The notes: generated by a model not told the origin, from the sequence alone. Shown: positions 17,760 to 26,714, counted from the stretch's first letter. The stretch: 64,000 nt of DNA from Achromobacter pulmonis (GCF_902859765.1 NZ_CADIJV010000003.1:124001-188000); one strand, 5' to 3'. Program-made: numbers and translations.

Positions 17760-18614
17760 TCAGGCGATGGCCCCGTAGATCCGGCGGGCCTGCGCGGCAT
17801 CCGCCAGCGGCCGTCCCAGCGCGCGCGCGCCTTCGACCGCCTGCCGCACCAGTTCGGCGTTGCCGCTGGCCAGCGCGCCGTCGCGCAGCTTCAGGTTGTT
17901 CTCGAACCCCACCCGCATATGCCCGCCGAACGCCGCGGCGGTCGTCACGCAGGCATTCTCCTGTGCGCCGAACGCGCACACCGCCCAGGGCAGCGCGTGA
18001 TCGTAGGCCGCCAGGAACGGCAGTAGATCGTAGGCCGATGAGGTCTGGCCGGCGCTGTAGCGTCCCAGCACGAACAGCACCGACCACGCGCCCGGCGGCA
18101 CCAGCCCGCGCGCGCGCAGCGACAACCAGCGCTGCACATCGCCCTCGTCATACAGGATGATCTGCGTCATGATGCGGCGTTCCGCCACCCACGCCAGGAA
18201 CGCCGCCAGCTCGCTTTCCGGGATCTCCGGCACCGCGATCTCGCGCAGCCCGATCGACACCGCCTCGGGCTGCAATTCGCGCACCAGCGCCATCTGTTCG
18301 GCCGCCTTGTAGACGCCCGCCGCCTCGCTGGTCACCTGCACCAGCAGCTCGTCGCCCACCGCGCGGTGCACCGCCGCCAGCGCGTCGCGGTAGGCCTGCG
18401 CGTCCAGCAGGTGGCTGCCGTCCGGCTTGCGCACGTGCATGTGCATCATCGCCGCGCCCGCGTCCAGGCAGGCGCGGGCTTCCCGCGCCAAGGCCTCGGG
18501 CGTCAGCGGCACGGCAGGGTGATCGGCGGCCTTCTTGTAGGCGCCGTTGGGCGCCACCGTCACGATGACGGGCGACTCGGCCAGGGTGGGGCGGGGCTGG
18601 TCGACGTCGCTCAT
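17760..18614 (-). CDS. BKACE-family beta-keto acid cleavage enzyme
   Basis: The 284-residue protein belongs to the BKACE family (DUF849; 3-keto-5-aminohexanoate cleavage enzyme-like). These zinc TIM-barrel enzymes condense a beta-keto acid with acetyl-CoA to give acetoacetate and a new CoA ester. The metal-binding HMHVR motif is present (about residues 58-62) after the ACLDAGAAM block, and the C-terminal hallmark RVGFENN (about 234-240) is conserved. The family covers many substrates. Its start overlaps the stop of the upstream dehydrogenase gene (ATGA), which would produce the beta-keto acid. It is convergent with ttrA. Confidence 0.88.
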   Translation of the reverse strand: MSDVDQPRPTLAESPVIVTVAPNGAYKKAADHPAVPLTPEALAREARACLDAGAAMMHMHVRKPDGSHLLDAQAYRDALAAVHRAVGDELLVQVTSEAAGVYKAAEQMALVRELQPEAVSIGLREIAVPEIPESELAAFLAWVAERRIMTQIILYDEGDVQRWLSLRARGLVPPGAWSVLFVLGRYSAGQTSSAYDLLPFLAAYDHALPWAVCAFGAQENACVTTAAAFGGHMRVGFENNLKLRDGALASGNAELVRQAVEGARALGRPLADAAQARRIYGAIA

Positions 18615-19573
18615 GGCTGGATCTCCGGCAGTTCCGGCGCGATCAGGTCCAGGCCCGCGCGCAGCAGGCGGTCATAGCGGGCGCGCTCGGCGGCGATGGT
18701 TTCCGGCGTCCAGGCGTAGAAACCTTCGCCGGCCTTCATGCCGTGGCGGCCGTCGGCGGCGCGCTCGGTCAGGCAGCGCGCCGGGTGGTCGTCATTGCAG
18801 AACGTCGGGTACATGGTCGCGCCCGCCGCCGCGTGCACGTCGATGCCGGCGTGGTCACGCTGCATCACCGGGCCGGCCGCCAGGAAGCGGAAGCCGAAAC
18901 CGAAGCGCACCGCCGCGTCCACGTCCTCGGGCGAGGCGATGCCGCGGTCGATCAGGTTGAACGCCTCGCGCGACAGCGCGTGCTGCAGGCGGTTGGCGAG
19001 AAAGCCCGGCAGGTCCTGGCGCACCTTCACCGGCACGCTGCCGCAGCGGCGCATGAAGGCGATCAGCGCGTCGGCGCGGGCCTCGTCGCTGGTCTCGGCC
19101 ATCACCACCTCGACCAGCGGCACCAGGTGCGCCGGCATGAAGAAGTGCAGGCCCAGCATGCGTTCGCGCGTGGCCAGCCCCTGGCCGATGGCGCTGATCG
19201 GGAAGCTGGAGCTGTTGCTCGCCAGGATGGCGTCGGGGCGCGCGCGCCGCACCAGCTCGGCGAACAGCGCCTGCTTGATGTCCAGCCGCTCCGGCACGCA
19301 CTCGATCACCAGATCGACGCTGGCCCAGTCCACCTGGTCCAGGCTGGCCGCCGTCGCCAGTTGCGATACCAGCGCCTCGCGGCCGATGGTCTTGAGGTTG
19401 TCGGCCACGCGCGCCGGCAGCGCGGCCGCGCGCGCCGCGTCGGGTTCAATCACCGTCGTGCGGCAGGCGGTGCGCGTCAGCACCACCGCCACGTCGGCGC
19501 CCATGGTGCCGCCGCCCACCACCACCGCATGCGCCGCGCCCGGATTGGGCAGGGCCTTCGCGTCCGTCTGCAT
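18611..19573 (-). CDS. 3-hydroxyacyl-CoA dehydrogenase-family NAD dehydrogenase
   Basis: The 320-residue protein has a Rossmann motif VVVGGGTMGADVA near the N-terminus, the catalytic-domain block ASNSSSFPIS, LGLHFFMPAHLVPLVEVV with the active-site histidine, and a C-terminal helical domain ending HGMKAGEGFYAW. Size and layout resemble L-carnitine and L-gulonate dehydrogenases as well as hydroxybutyryl-CoA dehydrogenases. Paired with BKACE, it most likely oxidises a beta-hydroxy acid to a beta-keto acid. Unlike Pseudomonas carnitine clusters there is no thioesterase gene here, so carnitine is only one option. The ATG at 19573 follows GGAGCAAACC. The promoter faces the LysR gene. Confidence 0.82.
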   Translation of the reverse strand: MQTDAKALPNPGAAHAVVVGGGTMGADVAVVLTRTACRTTVIEPDAARAAALPARVADNLKTIGREALVSQLATAASLDQVDWASVDLVIECVPERLDIKQALFAELVRRARPDAILASNSSSFPISAIGQGLATRERMLGLHFFMPAHLVPLVEVVMAETSDEARADALIAFMRRCGSVPVKVRQDLPGFLANRLQHALSREAFNLIDRGIASPEDVDAAVRFGFGFRFLAAGPVMQRDHAGIDVHAAAGATMYPTFCNDDHPARCLTERAADGRHGMKAGEGFYAWTPETIAAERARYDRLLRAGLDLIAPELPEIQP

Positions 19574-19651
19574 GGTTTGCTCCTTGTCCTGAAACCGCAG
19601 TTGCATCTGCGTCCGTGTCTGTATTGGGCGCCGAGTGTAGAGAAGCTTGTT

Positions 19652-19665
19652 TGATTGATGAATCA
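19652..19665. promoter_or_regulatory. Palindromic operator candidate, copy 1
   Basis: TGATT-GATG-AATCA is a palindrome lying between the dehydrogenase operon and the LysR gene. The 17-base stretch 19651-19667 containing it recurs, inverted and unchanged, between ilvD and the Bug receptor gene (23308-23324). It is 57 bases upstream of the LysR start. Such conservation in otherwise unrelated intergenic DNA points to a shared transcription factor. Confidence 0.7.
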
Positions 19666-19721
19666 GATTTTTTGGATAGAATGATCGACAAACAAGATCA
19701 ATCAAGGAGGCGTTCGCCGCG

Positions 19722-20630
19722 ATGCAGATCAATCTCTCGATGCGCGATATCGACACGACCCTGGTGCTGGGCCGCACCCTCAATTTCCGCCAGGCGGCGG
19801 CGCAACTGCACCTGTCGCAGTCGGCCCTGTCGACACAGATCCAGCGCATCGAGGACGCGCTCGGCGTGCGCCTGTTCGACCGCACCACCCGCACGGTGCG
19901 GCTGACGGCGGCGGGCGAGGTCTTCATGCAGCAGGCGGCGGCCCTGCAGGTGGCGTTCCGCGACGCCATCGCCGCCGTCAGCGGCATCGCCAGCGCCGAG
20001 CATGGGCAGGTGTCGGTGGCGGCGCTGCCGTCGCTGGCCGCGCGGCTGCTGCCGCGGGTGCTGATGGCCTATCGCCAGGCGCATCCGCAGGTGGCGCTGA
20101 AGGTGCGCGACACGCTGTCGGGGCCGGCCTTTGATCTGGTGCGCGCGGGCGACGTGGATTTCGCCCTGACCGCCGCCGACCCGCAGCATGCCGATCTGCA
20201 TTACCAGCCGCTGATGTCGGATAGCTTCCTGCTGTTGATCCCCGAAGGCCACGCGCTGGCGCGTGCCAAGGGGCCGTTGCGCTGGGCCGACACGGCCGGC
20301 GCCGCGCATGTGTCAATGGTGCATCCGAGCAGCGTGCGCCAGTACACCGAGTGGGCCTTCCTGCAGAACCGCATCCGCTTCACCCCGGCTTTCGAGGCCG
20401 AGCACCTGACCACCATCGTGGCGATGGTGGAGTGCGGCTTCGGGGTGGCGGCGCTGCCCGAGATCGCGGCGGGGGCGGTGGCGCAGCATGGCATCGTGCA
20501 GCGGCCACTGACCGGCCCGGTGGCCGAACGCTCGATCGGGCTGGTGACGGCGCGCAACCGCAGCCTGCCGCCGGCCGCCGCCGCGCTGGTGGTAACGCTG
20601 CGGCAATACCTGGCCGGACAGGCGCAGTGA
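19722..20630 (+). CDS. LysR-family transcriptional regulator
   Basis: The 302-residue protein has the N-terminal winged HTH (LNFRQAAAQLHLSQSALSTQIQRIEDALGVRLFDR) and a periplasmic-binding-type effector domain. It is divergent from the dehydrogenase/BKACE operon, the classical LysR arrangement, and probably controls that operon. AGGAGG lies 15-20 bases before the ATG, so the start may be a few codons further in (ATG of MRDID at 19740 is an option). It converges with the GntR gene 74 bases downstream. The effector is unknown. Confidence 0.88.
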   Translation: MQINLSMRDIDTTLVLGRTLNFRQAAAQLHLSQSALSTQIQRIEDALGVRLFDRTTRTVRLTAAGEVFMQQAAALQVAFRDAIAAVSGIASAEHGQVSVAALPSLAARLLPRVLMAYRQAHPQVALKVRDTLSGPAFDLVRAGDVDFALTAADPQHADLHYQPLMSDSFLLLIPEGHALARAKGPLRWADTAGAAHVSMVHPSSVRQYTEWAFLQNRIRFTPAFEAEHLTTIVAMVECGFGVAALPEIAAGAVAQHGIVQRPLTGPVAERSIGLVTARNRSLPPAAAALVVTLRQYLAGQAQ

Positions 20631-20703
20631 GTGTCCCGGCGGGCGAGGGGGCCAGGCAAGGGCGGCGCGCCGCCCGGCCTGGGTGGTTGCGCGCGGGCGG
20701 CGC

Positions 20704-21387
20704 TCAGGCGCCGCGGCGTGCCTGCTCCGACGCCAGGTAGGCGTCGCGCGAGGGCAGCAGGTGCTCGCGGCAGAGTGTCATCAGCGCCGCGCGGTTGCCG
20801 TCGCGCAGCGCGTGGATCATGGCCCAGTGCTCCTGGCGGGCGCGTTCGCGATAATGCGCGGCCGCCAGCGAGCCGAAGCGGATCGGATGGGTGCGGCGCG
20901 CGTATTCCTCGATGGCCTGGCCCAGCACCGCGTTGTCAAGCAGGCCGAACAGTTCGCGGTGAAAGCGCTGGTTGCTGCGGAACACGCGGCGCGCGTCGCC
21001 GTCGGCCACCGCGGCGTCATGCTCGCGTTGCACCGCGACCAGCGCCGCCAGCCGCGCCGGGGCCACCGGCAGCGGCATCAGGCTGGCGGCATGCACCTCC
21101 AGCACGTCGCGCAGCGCGTATAACTCCATGACCTCGCGCGCCGAGTAGGCCCGCACCACCGCGCCGATGTTGCGCTTGCGCTCGACCACCCCCAGCAGTT
21201 CCAGCTCTGCCAGGACCTGGCGCACCGCGTGGCGCTTGAGGCCGAAGCGCGCCATCAGCTCGTCCTCGGTCAGCCGCTCGCGCGGATGCAGCCGGCCGAA
21301 GACGATGTCTTCCTCCAGCGTGGCCACCGCCGCCGCCAGGGCGTCGGGCGCTTGTGGTTCGAGATCGGCGGGGGTGATGGCGTTCAT
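20704..21387 (-). CDS. GntR-family regulator, FadR/FCD type
   Basis: The 227-residue protein has an N-terminal winged helix (ERLTEDELMARFGLKRHAVRQVLAELELLGVV) and a helical FCD effector domain with the metal-binding pattern (H143-like residue in NQRFHRELF and a late H in REHLLPSRD). FCD regulators usually respond to organic or sugar acids and repress catabolic genes. It lies 19 bases after ilvD on the same strand and is probably cotranscribed with it, giving feedback control. It is a prime candidate for binding the palindrome repeated upstream of ilvD and of the dehydrogenase operon. Confidence 0.88.
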   Translation of the reverse strand: MNAITPADLEPQAPDALAAAVATLEEDIVFGRLHPRERLTEDELMARFGLKRHAVRQVLAELELLGVVERKRNIGAVVRAYSAREVMELYALRDVLEVHAASLMPLPVAPARLAALVAVQREHDAAVADGDARRVFRSNQRFHRELFGLLDNAVLGQAIEEYARRTHPIRFGSLAAAHYRERARQEHWAMIHALRDGNRAALMTLCREHLLPSRDAYLASEQARRGA

Positions 21388-21406
21388 GGGCGGCGGGCGG
21401 TAAAGG

Positions 21407-23182
21407 TCATTGCTTGGGCACGGTGTCGCGCGTGGCGCTGGCGCGCAGGAAGTCGAAGTCCACGCCCTGGTCGGCCTGGGTCACGGTCTGCAGGAACAGC
21501 TTGCGGTAACCGCGCTCGGCGGCCGGGCGCTCGACCGGGGCAGCCGCCATGCGGCGCGCCAGCTCGGCAGCGTCGACCAGCAGCGCGATTTCGCGCCGCG
21601 CCACCGACAGGCGGATGCGGTCGCCATTTTGCACGTAGGCGAGCGGCCCGCCAATCGCGGCCTCGGGCGTGACGTGCAGCACGATGGTGCCGGCCGCCGT
21701 GCCGCTCATGCGGCCATCGGAAATGCGCACCATGTCCTTGACGCCGGCGCGCGCCAGTTTCTTGGGGATCGGCATGTAGCCGGCCTCGGGCATGCCGGGC
21801 GCGCCAGTGGGACCGATGCGCTTGAGTACCAGCACGTCGTCGGCGGTCACGTCCAGGGCCTCGTCGTCGATGCGGCGGGCCATGTCCTCGGCGTCCTCGA
21901 ACACGACCGCGCGGCCTTCGTGTTCCATCAGCTTGGGGTTGGCGGCCGACTGCTTGATGATGGCGCCGCCGGGCGCCAGGTTGCCGCGCAGCACGGCCAG
22001 GCCGCCCACCGGGTAGATGGGCGCGGCGACGCCGCGAATCACGTCCTGTTTGAAGGGCGCGGGGGCGTCGTCCAGTTCCTCGCCCAGGGTGCGGCCGGAC
22101 ACCGTCAGCGCGTCCAGGTGCAGCAGCGGACGCAGCTCGCGCAGCAGGGCCAGCATGCCGCCGGCGTGGTGGAAGTCTTCCATGTAGTGCTGGCCCGAGG
22201 GCTTCAGGTCGACCAGCACCGGGGTCTCGCGGCTCATGCGGTCCAGGCCGGCCAGGTCGATGTTGATGCCCAGGCGGCCGGCGATGGCGGTCAGGTGCAC
22301 GATGCCGTTGGTCGAGCCGCCGATCGCCAGCAGCACGCGCAGGGCGTTCTCGATGGACTTGCCGGTGATGATGCGGTCGGGCGTCAGGCGCGAGGCGGCC
22401 ATGGCGACGGCGGTGGCGCCGGTGCGCTCGGCCACGCGCACGCGGTCGGCGGTGACGGCTGGGGCGGAGGCGCCGCCGGCCACCATCATGCCCATCGCTT
22501 CGGTCAGGCAGGCCATGGTGCTGGCGGTGCCCATCACCGAACAGGTGCCGACGCTGGCCACCAGCTGGTTGTTGACGTCGGCGATTTCGGCCGCGTCGAT
22601 TTCCTCGGCGCGGTAACGGCCCCAGTAGCGGCGGCAGTCGGTGCAGGCGCCGACCCGTTCGCCGCGATGCGAGCCGGTCAGCATCGAGCCAGTCACCAGT
22701 TGGATCGCCGGCACGCCGGCCGACGAGGCGCCCATCAGTTGCGCCGGCACGGTCTTGTCGCAGCCGCCGATCAGCACTACCGCGTCCATCGGCTGGGCGC
22801 GGATCATTTCCTCGGTGTCCATTGACATGAGGTTGCGCAGGTACATGCTGGTGGGCTGCGAGAAGCTCTCGTGCACCGAGATGGTGGGGAAGTCCATCGG
22901 CAGGCCGCCGGCCAGCATGACGCCGCGCTTGACCGCCTCGATCAATTGCGGGGCGTTGCCGTGGCATGGGTTGTAGCTGCTGCCGGTGTTGACGATGCCG
23001 ATGATGGGGCGCGCCAGCGCGTCGTCGGACAGGCCGGCGCCCTTGATGAAGGCCTTGCGCAGGAACAGCGAAAAGCCGGTGTCGCCGTAGTTGGTGAGCC
23101 CGCGCGCCACGCCGGTGCTGCGCGCGCCATCGCTGTCGAAGGGGCCCTTGGCGGTCTGGCCGCCCTTGGTCTCGTCCGTCAT
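21407..23182 (-). CDS. IlvD/Edd-family dehydratase (sugar/hydroxy-acid type)
   Basis: The 591-residue protein is an iron-sulfur dehydratase of the IlvD/Edd superfamily, which removes water from 2,3-dihydroxy acids. Likely cluster cysteines are at about 73 (SYNPCHGNAP), 141 (GGCDKTVPA) and 214 (GTCSVMGTAST). Near the C-terminus ISDGRMSGTAAGTIVLHVTPEA is the typical IlvD active-site block. The N-terminal RGLTNYGDTGFSLFLRKAF and the overall length fit the aldonic-acid dehydratase branch (L-arabonate/D-xylonate type) better than biosynthetic IlvD, and the catabolic context agrees. The ATG at 23182 was chosen over an upstream frame extension that would run through the promoter region. Substrate is unknown. 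Confidence 0.85.
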   Translation of the reverse strand: MTDETKGGQTAKGPFDSDGARSTGVARGLTNYGDTGFSLFLRKAFIKGAGLSDDALARPIIGIVNTGSSYNPCHGNAPQLIEAVKRGVMLAGGLPMDFPTISVHESFSQPTSMYLRNLMSMDTEEMIRAQPMDAVVLIGGCDKTVPAQLMGASSAGVPAIQLVTGSMLTGSHRGERVGACTDCRRYWGRYRAEEIDAAEIADVNNQLVASVGTCSVMGTASTMACLTEAMGMMVAGGASAPAVTADRVRVAERTGATAVAMAASRLTPDRIITGKSIENALRVLLAIGGSTNGIVHLTAIAGRLGINIDLAGLDRMSRETPVLVDLKPSGQHYMEDFHHAGGMLALLRELRPLLHLDALTVSGRTLGEELDDAPAPFKQDVIRGVAAPIYPVGGLAVLRGNLAPGGAIIKQSAANPKLMEHEGRAVVFEDAEDMARRIDDEALDVTADDVLVLKRIGPTGAPGMPEAGYMPIPKKLARAGVKDMVRISDGRMSGTAAGTIVLHVTPEAAIGGPLAYVQNGDRIRLSVARREIALLVDAAELARRMAAAPVERPAAERGYRKLFLQTVTQADQGVDFDFLRASATRDTVPKQ

Positions 23183-23309
23183 TTTTCTTCCCGATAATAT
23201 TATTGATAATTCAATCCGGGGATCATATCCAGCCTTTGGAGAGGCCTGCAAGACCTTTTCACGGGAAATTTTATTGATCTAAAAAAAAGATCAGTCGATA
23301 GAAAAATTC

Positions 23310-23323
23310 TGATTCATCAATCA
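23310..23323. promoter_or_regulatory. Palindromic operator candidate, copy 2
   Basis: TGATT-CATC-AATCA lies between ilvD and the divergent Bug receptor gene, 79 bases before the latter's ATG. It is the exact inverse of the copy at 19652-19665, and the identity extends to 17 bases (23308-23324). A separate inverted repeat GATCT-A-run-AGATC lies just left of it (23276-23292). Confidence 0.7.
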
Positions 23324-23402
23324 AGAATCGGCTCCTACACTGGCTCCGTTGACGAGCCGGGCGTCCGTTCCATTCCTATACTCATCCCGGCAGGAGACCT
23401 AC

Positions 23403-24398
23403 ATGTCAGACCTGCGTCTGCGGCCCCGCCGCGCCTTGCTGCTTTCCCTGTTGGCCTTGTGTACCGGCGTGTCCGCGCCAGCCCTGGCCGCCGACGCCTA
23501 TCCCGACAAACCGATCCGCCTGATCGTGCCGTACCCGCCCGGGGGCGCCACCGACGTGATCGGCCGCGTGCTGGCGCAGGAGCTGACCGGCGCGCTGGGC
23601 CAGTCAGTGATTGTCGAGAACCGCGCCGGCGCCGCCGGCAACATCGGCGCCGACCAGGTCGCCAAGGCCCAGCCCGACGGCTATACGCTGTTGATGGGCG
23701 CGCTCACCAGCCATTCGATCAATGCCACCCTGTACCGCGGCCGCGTCACCTACGACGTGGAAAAGAGCTTCGCGCCGGTGTCGATCGTCGGCACCGTGCC
23801 CCTGGTGTTCGTGGTCAATCCCTCGGTGCAGGCCAATGACCTGAAGCAGTTGATCGCGCTGGCCAAGTCGCGCCCGGGCTACATCACCATGGCCTCGGCC
23901 GGCAACGGCTCGCCGCAGCACCTGGCGGGCGAAATGTTCAAGCGCGCCGCGGGCGTGGAGATCCTGCACGTGCCGTACAAGGGCAGCGGTCCGGCCATGA
24001 CCGATCTGATGGGAGGCCAGGTGCTCAGCATGATCGAGACGGTGCCGGCGTCGCAGTCCAGCATCAAGGCTGGCAAGCTGCGCGCGCTGGCGGTGACCTC
24101 GGCGCAGCGCGTCGCGGCGCTGCCGGACGTGCCGACGGCGGCAGAGGCCGGTCTGCCGGGGTTCGAAGTCAGCTCCATGTTCGGCATCGTCGCGCCGGCC
24201 GGTACGCCGGCGCCGGTGATCGATCGCCTGAACGGCGAGCTCAAGAAGATTCTGGCCAAGCCGGGGGTGAAGGCCTCGCTGTTGAATCAGGGCGCCATTG
24301 CCGAATGGACCACGCCGGCCGATGCCGGCGCCCGCGTGTCGGCCGAGGTGGCGCGTTGGACCAAGGTCATCAACGAGGCCGGGGTCAAGCCCGAATAA
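23403..24398 (+). CDS. Bug/TctC-family tripartite tricarboxylate receptor
   Basis: The 331-residue exported solute-binding protein has a signal peptide ending CTGVSAPALAA and the Bug signature from YPDKPIRLIVPYPPGGATDVIGR. NRAGAAGNIGADQVAKAQPDGYTLL is the second family block. Bug proteins bind carboxylates in the periplasm for TctAB-type transporters, but no TctA or TctB gene is nearby, as is usual for the expanded Bug sets of Bordetella and Achromobacter. The ATG at 23403 is preceded by AGGAGA. It is divergent from ilvD and shares its operator region, so its ligand may be the acid processed by the dehydratase. Confidence 0.9.
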   Translation: MSDLRLRPRRALLLSLLALCTGVSAPALAADAYPDKPIRLIVPYPPGGATDVIGRVLAQELTGALGQSVIVENRAGAAGNIGADQVAKAQPDGYTLLMGALTSHSINATLYRGRVTYDVEKSFAPVSIVGTVPLVFVVNPSVQANDLKQLIALAKSRPGYITMASAGNGSPQHLAGEMFKRAAGVEILHVPYKGSGPAMTDLMGGQVLSMIETVPASQSSIKAGKLRALAVTSAQRVAALPDVPTAAEAGLPGFEVSSMFGIVAPAGTPAPVIDRLNGELKKILAKPGVKASLLNQGAIAEWTTPADAGARVSAEVARWTKVINEAGVKPE

Positions 24399-24404
24399 GC
24401 CAAT

Positions 24405-24430
24405 CGGGCGAGGCGCGCCTCGCCCGTTGC
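24405..24430 (+). terminator. Intrinsic terminator after the Bug receptor gene
   Basis: CGGGCGAGGC (24405-24414) pairs with GCCTCGCCCG (24417-24426), a perfect 10-bp self-complementary stem that in practice closes around GCGC. It is followed by TTGCTTCATTT. It lies 7 bases after the stop codon. Confidence 0.6.
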
Positions 24431-24696
24431 TTCATTTGCGCCACACACCAGAAATGGTCACAAAATTTCGACGATTATTGTTTGTGTGCCTGGCGGTGCG
24501 CCGCGCAACAGGCGTGAAGCCGGTGTGCGCCGAGCGAATTGTCCGTAGCGCGCGGGTGAGGGGGTGGCCGGCGATTGCCGCGCGGGGTGAAATAATCCGC
24601 AATAATGGCAAAATGCGCCTCGCTCGGGTGGTTGACCCCGAACTGACTAGGCCGTAATGTTGCTCGCAGGCCTTCCTGGGACGGCGGGGGACACCA

Positions 24697-26694
24697 ATGA
24701 CTGAGAATCAGGACGAAAAATCGATCCTGTACCTGCATTTCGGTACGCCTAGCCCCTATTGGAGGCTGGCGGCCGACAGCGACGCGATCGAACTATCCGC
24801 CGTCAAGGGCGCCACCAACATCGCCATGGCGCTCAAGCCCGAGCAGGCGCAGGCGATCCGCGCCCTGACCGGCATCACCGCCAGCCTGCGCATCGACATC
24901 GTGCTGTATGGCGACCCGATACAGTTGCGGCTGGTGGGCCGCAAGATCAATCCCAATGAATGGGCCGGCACGGCCTCGGCGCATACCGACACCGATTCGG
25001 TGGCGCGCGATCTGGTCGAGGGCCTGTCGTTCGCCGAGACCGTGGTGTCTGAAGCCAATTCGGTCATCGTCATCGTCGACCAGCATGGCCGAGTGCAGCG
25101 CTTCAACAAGGTCAGCGAGGAATACACCGGCAAACGCGAGCAGGACATCGTCGGGCGCAGCGTGTTCGACATGTTCATGACCCGCGAAGAGGCGGTCGCT
25201 TCACGCCGCAACATCGCCGAGTTCTACAAGCGCGGCCAATCCTATGAGGTCGAGCGCCTGATCAACACGGTCAAGGGGCCGCGGCTGTTCCTGTTCCGCA
25301 ATAAGTTCGTCACCAGCGGCAGCGGCGAGAAGCGCGTCTACCTGATCTGCTCGGGGACCGACATCACCGAGGAACGCCAGGCGCAGGAGCGCCTGCGGGT
25401 GCTGGCCAACACCGACATGCTGACCAATCTGCCCAACCGCCACGCCATCACCACGCGCCTGAAGGCGGCGCTGGCCGAAGGCGAGGGCGCCAGCGGCGGC
25501 GTGCTGTTCCTGGACCTGGATAACTTCAAGCGCATCAACGACCACTACGGCCATGGTTTCGGCGACCGCCTGCTCAAGTCGGTGGCAGTGGCCATTTCCA
25601 GTTGCCTGGCGCCCGGCCAGACGCTGGCGCGGCTGGGCGGCGATGAATTCCTGGTGCTGCAGGAAAACGCCGAGGCCTGGCAATTGGAGGCCACGGCCGG
25701 CCGCATCATCGAGCGCCTGCGCGATCCGTTCCGCCAGGAGCTGATCGAGGTCTACACCAGTTGTTCCATCGGCATTGCCATGTACCCCGAGCATGGCGCG
25801 GACCTGGACAGCGTGGTGCGCAGCGCCGACATCGCGATGTACGTGGCCAAGGAAGCCGGCCGCCATACCTACCGTGTGTTCCAGCCCGAGATGGACCGCC
25901 GCAACGCCGACTATGTCTGGCTCGACACCAATCTGCGCAAGGCGCTGGCCGAGGGCCATCTGATGCTGTACTACCAGCCCAAGCTGGCCGGCCGCGGCGG
26001 CGAGGTCGACGGGGTCGAGGCGCTGCTGCGCTGGCGCTCGCCCGAGCGCGGCATGATCTGCCCGAGCGTGTTCATTCCCTACGCGGAAGAGTCGGGCCTG
26101 ATCTCGCAGTTGGGCGTGTGGGTGATGCGCGAGGCCGCGCGCCAGGCCGCGGCCTGGAAGCGCGACGGGCTGAACCTGCGGGTGGCGGTGAACGTGTCGG
26201 CGCGCCAGCTGGATGACAAGGGCGTGGTCAGCGAGTTCATGCGCGCCGTCAATGACGCCGGCCTGGCCCCCTGCCTGCTCGATATCGAACTGACCGAAAG
26301 CTGCCTGATCGAGGACGAGGTCGCCGCGATCGAGCTGATGAAGCAGTTCCGCCAACTGGGCGCGCGGGTCCACCTGGATGACTTTGGCACCGGCTATTCG
26401 TCGCTGTCGCAACTGGCGCGCATTCCGCTGGACGCGATCAAGCTGGACGCCAGCTTCGTGCGCGGCGTCAACGAGAACCCGGTGTCGCAGGCGCTGGCGC
26501 GGGCCATCGTGGCGGTGGCCAGCACGCTCGAACTCAAGGTGATCGCCGAGGGCGTCGAAACCCAGGAGGAAGCCGCCTTCCTCGACACGCTGGGGGTGGA
26601 CGCCAAGCAAGGCTATTTGTATGCCAAGCCCATGCCCGCCGCGGAACTGACCGCCTGGCTGGCGCAGCGGCGCCGGCTGCATCTGATCGCCTGA
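24697..26694 (+). CDS. rpfR: RpfR-type BDSF receptor: FI-PAS-GGDEF-EAL c-di-GMP enzyme
   Basis: The 665-residue cytoplasmic protein has an N-terminal segment of about 90 residues (LYLHFGTPSPYWRLAADSD and on) like the RpfF-interaction domain of RpfR and E. coli PdeR. A PAS domain follows (about 110-225), then a GGDEF domain with intact GGDEF at 314-318 and an EAL domain with EAL at 441-443 and DDFGTGYSSL. RpfR binds the fatty-acid signal BDSF through PAS, which stimulates c-di-GMP hydrolysis by EAL. The gene is convergent with rpfF, 22 bases apart, as expected for a signal/receptor pair. Size equals that of PdeR (661). Without the rpfF neighbour PdeR would be the default name. Confidence 0.88.
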   Translation: MTENQDEKSILYLHFGTPSPYWRLAADSDAIELSAVKGATNIAMALKPEQAQAIRALTGITASLRIDIVLYGDPIQLRLVGRKINPNEWAGTASAHTDTDSVARDLVEGLSFAETVVSEANSVIVIVDQHGRVQRFNKVSEEYTGKREQDIVGRSVFDMFMTREEAVASRRNIAEFYKRGQSYEVERLINTVKGPRLFLFRNKFVTSGSGEKRVYLICSGTDITEERQAQERLRVLANTDMLTNLPNRHAITTRLKAALAEGEGASGGVLFLDLDNFKRINDHYGHGFGDRLLKSVAVAISSCLAPGQTLARLGGDEFLVLQENAEAWQLEATAGRIIERLRDPFRQELIEVYTSCSIGIAMYPEHGADLDSVVRSADIAMYVAKEAGRHTYRVFQPEMDRRNADYVWLDTNLRKALAEGHLMLYYQPKLAGRGGEVDGVEALLRWRSPERGMICPSVFIPYAEESGLISQLGVWVMREAARQAAAWKRDGLNLRVAVNVSARQLDDKGVVSEFMRAVNDAGLAPCLLDIELTESCLIEDEVAAIELMKQFRQLGARVHLDDFGTGYSSLSQLARIPLDAIKLDASFVRGVNENPVSQALARAIVAVASTLELKVIAEGVETQEEAAFLDTLGVDAKQGYLYAKPMPAAELTAWLAQRRRLHLIA

Positions 26695-26698
26695 TGCG

Positions 26699-26714
26699 GC
26701 CGGCGCGCGCCGGC
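26699..26714. terminator. Symmetric hairpin between rpfR and rpfF
   Basis: GCCGGCGC-GCGCCGGC is a perfect 16-bp palindrome filling most of the 22-base gap between the two convergent stop codons. It may act as a bidirectional transcription barrier. No T-run follows on either strand, so rho-independent termination is uncertain. Confidence 0.35.

Noticed and set aside
18611-19573. L-carnitine dehydrogenase as a firm assignment
   Set aside because: Size and fold fit, and BKACE is next to it, but the thioesterase found in Pseudomonas carnitine clusters is missing and the co-regulated dehydratase does not belong to that pathway.
24697-26694. Plain PdeR-like phosphodiesterase without a signalling partner
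   Set aside because: The architecture alone would allow this, but the adjacent convergent rpfF and the N-terminal interaction-type segment make RpfR the better reading.
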